Source: Bacteroidota bacterium
GTDB taxonomy: Bacteria > Bacteroidota > Bacteroidia > Chitinophagales > Chitinophagaceae
Length of the DNA stretch: 10,612 nt
Direction of reading: 5' to 3'
Assembly (NCBI GenBank): GCA_029778965.1
Contig: JAKPBL010000554.1
Span: 1 to 10,612 of the forward strand
Shown here: positions 6,668-10,612 of the stretch, piece by piece
Layout: every line of letters starts with the position of its first letter
Position numbering within the stretch: position 1 is the first letter of the stretch
Notes under the pieces: model-generated
Told to the model about the DNA's origin: nothing
The model's database searches: none
What the model saw: the letters and a program-made list of their open reading frames with translations, nothing else
Translations under genes and position numbers: made by a program

Positions 6668-7609
6668 ATGACCCTGGTACAACTCGAATATGCGGTAGCC
6701 GTTGATACGCACCGGCATTTTGCGGCGGCGGCGGCAAGTTGCTTTATTACGCAACCCACGCTGAGCATGCAGTTGCATAAGCTGGAAGAGGAGCTGGGTA
6801 TTAAAATATTCGACCGCAGCCGGCAGCCGGTAACTCCCACGGCCGTGGGAGAACTGTTTTTGCAGCATGCGCGGAAAGTGCTGGCAGAAGCCAGGATGCT
6901 GGAAGACGTGGTAAGGGAGAAACAGGACCGGATCGACGGTGAACTGCGGCTGGCCATTATCCCCACCCTGGCACCCTACCTGCTGCCGCATTTCCTGCCG
7001 CATTTTATCAGGCATTATCCTGCTGTACAGTTGAAGGTAAAGGAGATGACTACCGACCAGGTGATTGACGCCCTGCTCAGGGGGCAGGCCGATATCGGGC
7101 TGGTGGTGACGCCGCTGGGGCATGCAGGCATCCGGGAAGAAGTATTGTTTTACGAGGAAATGCTGGCCTATGTATCGCGTAAGCACGCGGCCTATAAAAA
7201 GACCTATATGCTGGCCAACGATATCGATGTGCGCGAACTATGGCTGCTGGAAGAAGGCCACTGCCTGCGGTCGCAGATGCTGAATATCTGCGAGCTGCAG
7301 GCGGCGCAGAAAAATCTGTCGCTGTTTGAATATGAGGCGGGCAGCCTGGAAACCCTGAAGAAAATGGTGGAGACCAATCACGGCATCACCATTTTACCCG
7401 AGCTGGCTACGCAAGATATGACTGCGGCGCAGTCGCGCCTGCTGCGCCATTTTAAGAGCCCGGCCCCCATGCGCGAGGTCAGCCTGGTTACGCCTAAAAA
7501 TTTCGTAAAGCAGAAGCTGTTCCGCGCGGTGAAAGCATCTATTCTCAGCAACCTGCCCGAAAAGATCAAAAAGAACAAGGCGCGAAACCTGGTGCCGGTG
7601 GATATATAA
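6668..7609 (+). CDS. oxyR: LysR-type peroxide regulator OxyR
   Basis: LysR-family regulator of 313 residues that senses hydrogen peroxide and activates defence genes. The winged helix-turn-helix is at residues about 3-62 (HFAAAAASCFITQPTLSMQL, HKLEEELGIKIFDRSRQPVT), followed by a linker helix and the inducer-like domain. The deciding motif is EEGHCLRSQMLNIC at 195-208: Cys199 and Cys208 have the same numbers and spacing as the redox pair of E. coli OxyR. His198, Arg201 and Thr100 (IIPTLAPYLLP), which surround the peroxide site there, are also present. An extra basic tail (PEKIKKNKARN) follows the usual end. The ATG at 6668 is supported by the family start MTLVQLEYAVAV. It is divergent from the LD-carboxypeptidase gene. 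No catalase or Dps gene is in view, so targets other than itself cannot be named. Confidence 0.93.
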   Translation: MTLVQLEYAVAVDTHRHFAAAAASCFITQPTLSMQLHKLEEELGIKIFDRSRQPVTPTAVGELFLQHARKVLAEARMLEDVVREKQDRIDGELRLAIIPTLAPYLLPHFLPHFIRHYPAVQLKVKEMTTDQVIDALLRGQADIGLVVTPLGHAGIREEVLFYEEMLAYVSRKHAAYKKTYMLANDIDVRELWLLEEGHCLRSQMLNICELQAAQKNLSLFEYEAGSLETLKKMVETNHGITILPELATQDMTAAQSRLLRHFKSPAPMREVSLVTPKNFVKQKLFRAVKASILSNLPEKIKKNKARNLVPVDI

Positions 7610-7665
7610 ATCTTTCGGCAAGACCGGCCAAAACACATTATTTTCAGTAAACCAAATTCCTTGTT

Positions 7666-8898
7666 ATGAAAAAGATTGTCTGCTTCCTGCTGGTGGCCGG
7701 CTTGTTCCCGGCACTTCACAGCGTCGCGCAAAACGGCGATGACCAGAAGTTGGGATTGCCCGGCGATAACCTGAACCTGTATGCAGTCATGAAGCTGTTC
7801 CAGGAATCGCCGACGCTGGAAATCTTTGAAAAAAAGCTGAACGAAGAAGACAACAAGATCAATAACCTGGATTTAAACGGCGACGATCAGATCGATTATA
7901 TCAGGGTGACCGACCAGGTAGAGGGCAAGGTGCACAACATTGTGCTGCAGGTGGCCGTCAATGAAAAGGAAACCCAGGATGTGGCGGTGTTTACCGTTAG
8001 CAAAGATGACAGCGGGCAGGTAAGCATTCAACTGACGGGCGATGAGGAACTGTATGGTAAAGACTATATCATAGAGCCCAATGTGGCCGAGCCGGGCGCA
8101 ACACCCAACCCGGGGTATACCGGTGGCGCCGCCGCAACCCAGACCCGCAAGTTAGACGACAAGGAGATCGTCGTGAACCAGGTATCGCCTGCCGAGATCA
8201 ACCAGTGGCCCATTGTGCAGGTGATTTATGTGCCGACGTACAGTCCCTGGCATTCGCCTTATTATTGGGGTCATTATCCAGGCTGGTGGCGGCCCTGGCG
8301 GCCCCTGTACTGGGACTATTATTTCGGCTACCATTACAACTCTTTTGGCTTTTACTGGGGCTGGTACCGGCCCTGGCCGCACCATCGCAATCCCTGGTGG
8401 AACGACTATTATTATCGCCCGCACCGTTCGGTTTCAGTTACGGTGAATGTTTACCGCAACGGCGGCCGTTACCAGAATACCTATTCCCGTCCTGATATGC
8501 GTAAGCAGGGTATGTCTGATTTCACCAGTAGGCATCCGCGGCAGCCGGTGCTGCGTCCGGGTTTGAATAAACCCGCGCCGCGGCCGCCTGTATCGCGCCC
8601 GTCACCGGGAGCGGGCAATGCCACCCGTCCGGCGCGGCCGGGAACCAGGCCATCCAACCCCGGCACGCGTCCCAACCCGGCTGTGCGCCCTGGCAATCCA
8701 TCCACCCGTCCGGCACCCAAGCCAAAGCCTACCCAACGCCCCGTGACCCGGCCGGCCCCGTCTACCCAACGTCCATCGCCCGCTGCGCGCCCCGCGCCAT
8801 CGACGCGGCCTGCAACCCGTCCATCGCCTGCGCCGCGTACAGGCACGCCGTCGAAGCAGCCGGCTACGCGGCCAGTTACAAGGCCGGGCAGCAACTGA
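7666..8898 (+). CDS. Secreted protein with EF-hand-like loop, aromatic core and Pro/Arg-rich tail
   Basis: Secreted protein of 410 residues in three parts, family name not known to me. A signal peptide (MKKIVCFLLVAGLFPALHSVAQ) leads to an acidic N-terminal domain (about 23-165) with FEKKLNEEDNKINNLDLNGD. The segment D69-L-N-G-D-D-Q-I-D77 looks like a single calcium loop (DxNxDxxxD), followed by beta-rich sequence. Residues about 181-256 are extraordinarily rich in Trp, Tyr, His and Pro (PWHSPYYWGHYPGWWRPW, YHYNSFGFYWGWYRPWPHH). From about 296 to the end the chain is low-complexity Pro/Arg/Thr/Ala repeat (xTRPxP, xRPAPSTxRP), strongly basic and probably disordered. The mix suggests a periplasmic or surface protein binding an acidic or carbohydrate polymer, but that is inference. 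It starts 56 bases after oxyR and may or may not share its transcript; I see no convincing separate promoter. Confidence 0.85.
   Translation: MKKIVCFLLVAGLFPALHSVAQNGDDQKLGLPGDNLNLYAVMKLFQESPTLEIFEKKLNEEDNKINNLDLNGDDQIDYIRVTDQVEGKVHNIVLQVAVNEKETQDVAVFTVSKDDSGQVSIQLTGDEELYGKDYIIEPNVAEPGATPNPGYTGGAAATQTRKLDDKEIVVNQVSPAEINQWPIVQVIYVPTYSPWHSPYYWGHYPGWWRPWRPLYWDYYFGYHYNSFGFYWGWYRPWPHHRNPWWNDYYYRPHRSVSVTVNVYRNGGRYQNTYSRPDMRKQGMSDFTSRHPRQPVLRPGLNKPAPRPPVSRPSPGAGNATRPARPGTRPSNPGTRPNPAVRPGNPSTRPAPKPKPTQRPVTRPAPSTQRPSPAARPAPSTRPATRPSPAPRTGTPSKQPATRPVTRPGSN
8550..8890 (+). repeat. Degenerate Pro/Arg/Thr coding repeat
   Basis: About 115 codons of degenerate short-period repeat in the 3' end of the secreted-protein gene, with units such as TRPAP, TRPSP, TRPNP and QRPSP. 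Codons for the same residues vary (cgg, cgc, cgt; ccg, cca, ccc), so the repetition is clearer in protein than in DNA. This argues for selection on composition rather than recent slippage. Confidence 0.6.
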
Positions 8899-8949
8899 TA
8901 GCGCAGGAGGGGCTAAATTCCAAGGTAGCCAGGCAATTTTGAAGACTTT

Positions 8950-8970
8950 CGGCAGACGCCCCCGTTGCCG
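8950..8970 (+). terminator. Possible weak hairpin after the secreted-protein gene
   Basis: CGGCA and TGCCG pair at 8950-8954 and 8966-8970. After a one-base bulge, ACG and CGT extend the stem around a CCCC loop. It lies about 50 bases after the stop at 8898. The following sequence is only moderately T-rich and not immediate (ttcttttctctt begins at 8981), so terminator activity is uncertain. Nothing else is visible in 8899-8995. Confidence 0.3.
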
Positions 8971-8995
8971 GAAATAGTAGTTCTTTTCTCTTATC

Positions 8996-9121
8996 TCAAT
9001 AGCCGATGCGGCCTTTTTCGTCGTCGTTGTTATCGCCATGCCGGTTCTTTCTGGCGAAGTTTTCTTTTCCAAAACGATAGCCGAGCGACAGCCCAACCCG
9101 TTGTGTATCCGTTTCGATATT
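8996..9121 (-). pseudogene. C-terminal remnant of an outer-membrane beta-barrel protein
   Basis: On the minus strand, reading from about 9121 down to the TGA at 8996-8998, the frame gives NIETDTQRVGLSLGYRFGK and then ENFARKNRHGDNNDDEKG, ending RIGY. The segment TQRVGLSLGYRFGK is the typical last strand of Bacteroidota TonB-receptor-like barrels, followed by a charged tail comparable in position to the tail of the intact barrel protein at the left of the window. Nothing barrel-like continues upstream: the frame soon runs through the LytTR remnant of the other strand and meets a stop at 9167-9169. No start codon, signal peptide, plug or other strands remain. It is a broken gene whose 5' part of perhaps 2 kb or more is gone. 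Identification rests on about 40 residues. Confidence 0.65.
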
Positions 9122-9395
9122 TAAGCTCGACCCCGCCGAATTGCTGTTTATCGAGGCCAACGGTAACTATATCCGCTTTGTGTTGCCGCAACAGGTCATT
9201 CTTCCGGTCATGACCTTCCAGGCAGCATCGGCCCTGCTTTCGCCGCAGTTGTTCCTGCGTATGCATCGCTCTTTTATGGTGAACCGCAGCCGGATCGATC
9301 GTATCGAAGGCAACCGCGTTTTTGTCGGCGGAAGAGAAATTCCCATCGGCAGCAATTTCAGGGAAGCATTCTTACATGCGCTGAGGCTCAACTGA
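9120..9395 (+). pseudogene. LytTR DNA-binding domain remnant of a response regulator
   Basis: The plus-strand frame gives FKLDPAELLFIEANGNYIRF, then SPQLFLRMHRSFMVNRSRID, RIEGNRVFVGGREIPIGSNF and REAFLHALRLN before the TGA at 9393-9395. This is the LytTR domain (beta-strand core LLFIEANGNY, the MHRSFMVN recognition segment and the IPIG end) found at the C-terminus of AlgR/AgrA/LytR response regulators. The receiver domain, linker and first strand of LytTR are missing. Upstream in frame lies antisense of the barrel remnant, with a stop at 9078-9080 and no ATG or GTG between. A TTG at 9141 could start an 84-residue fragment, but that would begin inside the domain. I therefore treat it as a 5'-truncated pseudogene. 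The C-terminal end looks intact and free of frameshifts, so the loss may be recent. Confidence 0.75.
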
Positions 9396-10612
9396 AGTGG
9401 ACAGGCGATTCCTCTTCTTCATGGTATACTCTTTTCAACCGAAGGTTGGTGACAGGCGCCACGATGAGCGGAAATTTCTCGACCACTACGTTCGAGGGGT
9501 CGAGGCCGAAGCCGCGTTCTTCTGAGAGGCCGATCTCTTTCAGCCAGAAATACAGCTTCATGATCATGCGCTCGGTGAGGGGCAGCTCATTATCCTGGCT
9601 CAGGTATTTTTCCATTACAATGAATTGGAAATCGCCCACCACGTTATTGCGCTCGAGCGATTCATACCGGCTGTAAATATTTACCTCCTTGTTGTTCACC
9701 AGCTCTTCCACCACCTTGCGGAACAGCAGGTTGATGCGCGGCTCCATACGGAAGCCCAGCCTGAATTCCACGCGAATGATATCGTTCGGAATAATATGGT
9801 CCACTACGTATTCGCAGGTATAGGGATCGTCGAGCGTGTCCACATGCACGAACCAATAGATATCGGCGCGTTTGGGCTTTTTATTGAGAATGGAATAAAT
9901 GATCTTGTGCTCGATCTCCTTGGGGTTGTTGGCGCTGGTCATATAGACCAGGTGCGTGGCGTATTTGGGAACAGTTTTGTCGTTGCTGAGCTCCTGGATC
10001 ATGGGCACATAGTGTTCCAGCCGCACAAACTCGATATACCGGTTTTTGATCTTGCGGCTGCGGAACCAGATATACATGATACCGAACAGCGCGCCGGCGA
10101 TAACCAGCGTTACATAACCGCCGTGTTCGAATTTCTCCAGGTTGGCGATGAGAAAGCTGAACTCTATGGTAAGATACACTGCGAGGTAGACATAGATCAG
10201 GAAACGGTTTACGCGGCGGCTTACCAGGAAATTGGCGAACAAAATGGAAGTGGCCATCATGCATAGCGTAATGGCCAGTCCGTAGGCTGCTTCCATGTTC
10301 GACGATTTCTTGAAATACAGCACCACGCTTACGCAACCCACAAACAGCATCAGGTTAATACCGGGTATATAGAGCTGCCCCTTTGCTTCGGTGGGATAAT
10401 TGATTTTCAGGCGTGGCCAGAGATTGAGGCGCATGGCTTCGCTGATGAGGGTAAATGAACCCGAGATCATGGCCTGGCAGGCGATGATTGCCGCTGTGGT
10501 GGCGATGATGATACCCGGGAACAGGAACCAGGAAGGCATGATCGAGTAAAAAGGGTTGCTGGAGGCGGTGTCGAAATAACCGCCCTGGTAGTGGTGCAGC
10601 AGCCAGGCGCCC
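9388..10612 (-). CDS. kup: Kup-type potassium uptake protein (5' part outside window)
   Basis: C-terminal about 407 residues of a Kup/HAK/KT potassium transporter, an inner-membrane protein that imports K+ probably with protons. The 5' part, some 240 residues by comparison with usual Kup length, lies beyond the right edge. Visible are the end of a conserved loop (GAWLLHHYQGGYFDTASSNP, FYSIMPSWFLFPG) and five membrane helices: IIIATTAAIIACQAMISGSF with TLISEAMRLNLWPRLKI after it, NLMLFVGCVSVVLYF, YGLAITLCMMATSILFANFL, FLIYVYLAVYLTIEFSFLIA and YVTLVIAGALFGIMYIWF. A long cytoplasmic domain follows, with VPKYATHLVYMTSANNP, IPNDIIRVEFRLGFRMEPRI and the end EEEESPVHFS. The motif ACQAMISGSFTLISEA matches the Kup ASQAxISGxFS region, with Cys in place of the common Ser. 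Its stop overlaps the LytTR remnant tail to tail by 8 bases. Confidence 0.93.
   Translation of the reverse strand, partial: GAWLLHHYQGGYFDTASSNPFYSIMPSWFLFPGIIIATTAAIIACQAMISGSFTLISEAMRLNLWPRLKINYPTEAKGQLYIPGINLMLFVGCVSVVLYFKKSSNMEAAYGLAITLCMMATSILFANFLVSRRVNRFLIYVYLAVYLTIEFSFLIANLEKFEHGGYVTLVIAGALFGIMYIWFRSRKIKNRYIEFVRLEHYVPMIQELSNDKTVPKYATHLVYMTSANNPKEIEHKIIYSILNKKPKRADIYWFVHVDTLDDPYTCEYVVDHIIPNDIIRVEFRLGFRMEPRINLLFRKVVEELVNNKEVNIYSRYESLERNNVVGDFQFIVMEKYLSQDNELPLTERMIMKLYFWLKEIGLSEERGFGLDPSNVVVEKFPLIVAPVTNLRLKRVYHEEEESPVHFS

Noticed and set aside
8550..8890. CRISPR-like or tandem DNA repeat
   Set aside because: The repetition is at protein level with varied codons, no constant repeat unit and no unique spacers. 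It lies within one open frame.
8481..8894. Minus-strand frame rich in Gly/Arg/Val opposite the Pro/Arg tail
   Set aside because: It is the antisense of a low-complexity coding repeat, so its own repeat pattern is a by-product. No signal peptide or family motif.
9625..10266. Plus-strand open frame of 213 codons opposite kup
   Set aside because: It is a shadow of the kup reading frame. Kup motifs and five membrane helices are clear on the minus strand.

Overview
The window looks like a piece of chromosome from a Bacteroidota bacterium, most likely of the Chitinophagaceae type. This is inferred from protein families and style: a large outer-membrane beta-barrel protein with a carboxypeptidase-regulatory-like N-terminus, a Bacteroidota-style promoter (TAnnTTTG) before one gene, weak or absent Shine-Dalgarno sequences, and secreted proteins whose signal peptides end in ..SQ or ..AQ. 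Composition is moderately GC-rich and even. I see no RNA genes, CRISPR array or complete mobile element.

Left part, plus strand (34-4273): a 964-residue outer-membrane beta-barrel protein is followed after 46 bases by a tight three-gene unit. The unit encodes an ECF sigma factor (GTG start), a 110-residue single-pass membrane protein in the anti-sigma position, and a 145-residue membrane-anchored Spy/CnrX-like periplasmic sensor. The three genes have a 1-base gap and a 4-base overlap. The layout resembles a compact trans-envelope signalling module of the CnrH/CnrY/CnrX kind.

Middle part, minus strand (4292-6587): reading leftward, there is an S66 family LD-carboxypeptidase with a possible export signal, a 64-residue very hydrophobic membrane peptide, and a DUF2167 membrane protein. 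They may form one transcription unit concerned with the envelope. The DUF2167 gene meets the sensor gene tail to tail with 18 bases between.

Divergent from the carboxypeptidase is oxyR (6668-7609). Its product has both redox cysteines at positions 199 and 208, the E. coli OxyR numbering. The 80-base divergent spacer holds a Bacteroidota-type promoter and a dyad that fits the E. coli OxyR half-operator pattern, ending one base before the oxyR start codon. Downstream is a 410-residue secreted protein with a calcium-loop-like motif, an aromatic-rich middle and a long Pro/Arg/Thr tail.

Right part: between the secreted protein and the potassium transporter lies a scar of two broken genes. On the minus strand is the last ~40 codons of another outer-membrane beta-barrel protein. 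On the plus strand is the C-terminal LytTR DNA-binding domain of a response regulator with no start codon. Their truncated 5' ends abut near 9120, as expected if a deletion removed the head-to-head 5' parts of two divergent genes. The LytTR remnant overlaps by 8 bases, tail to tail, with a Kup-type potassium transporter gene that runs off the right edge.
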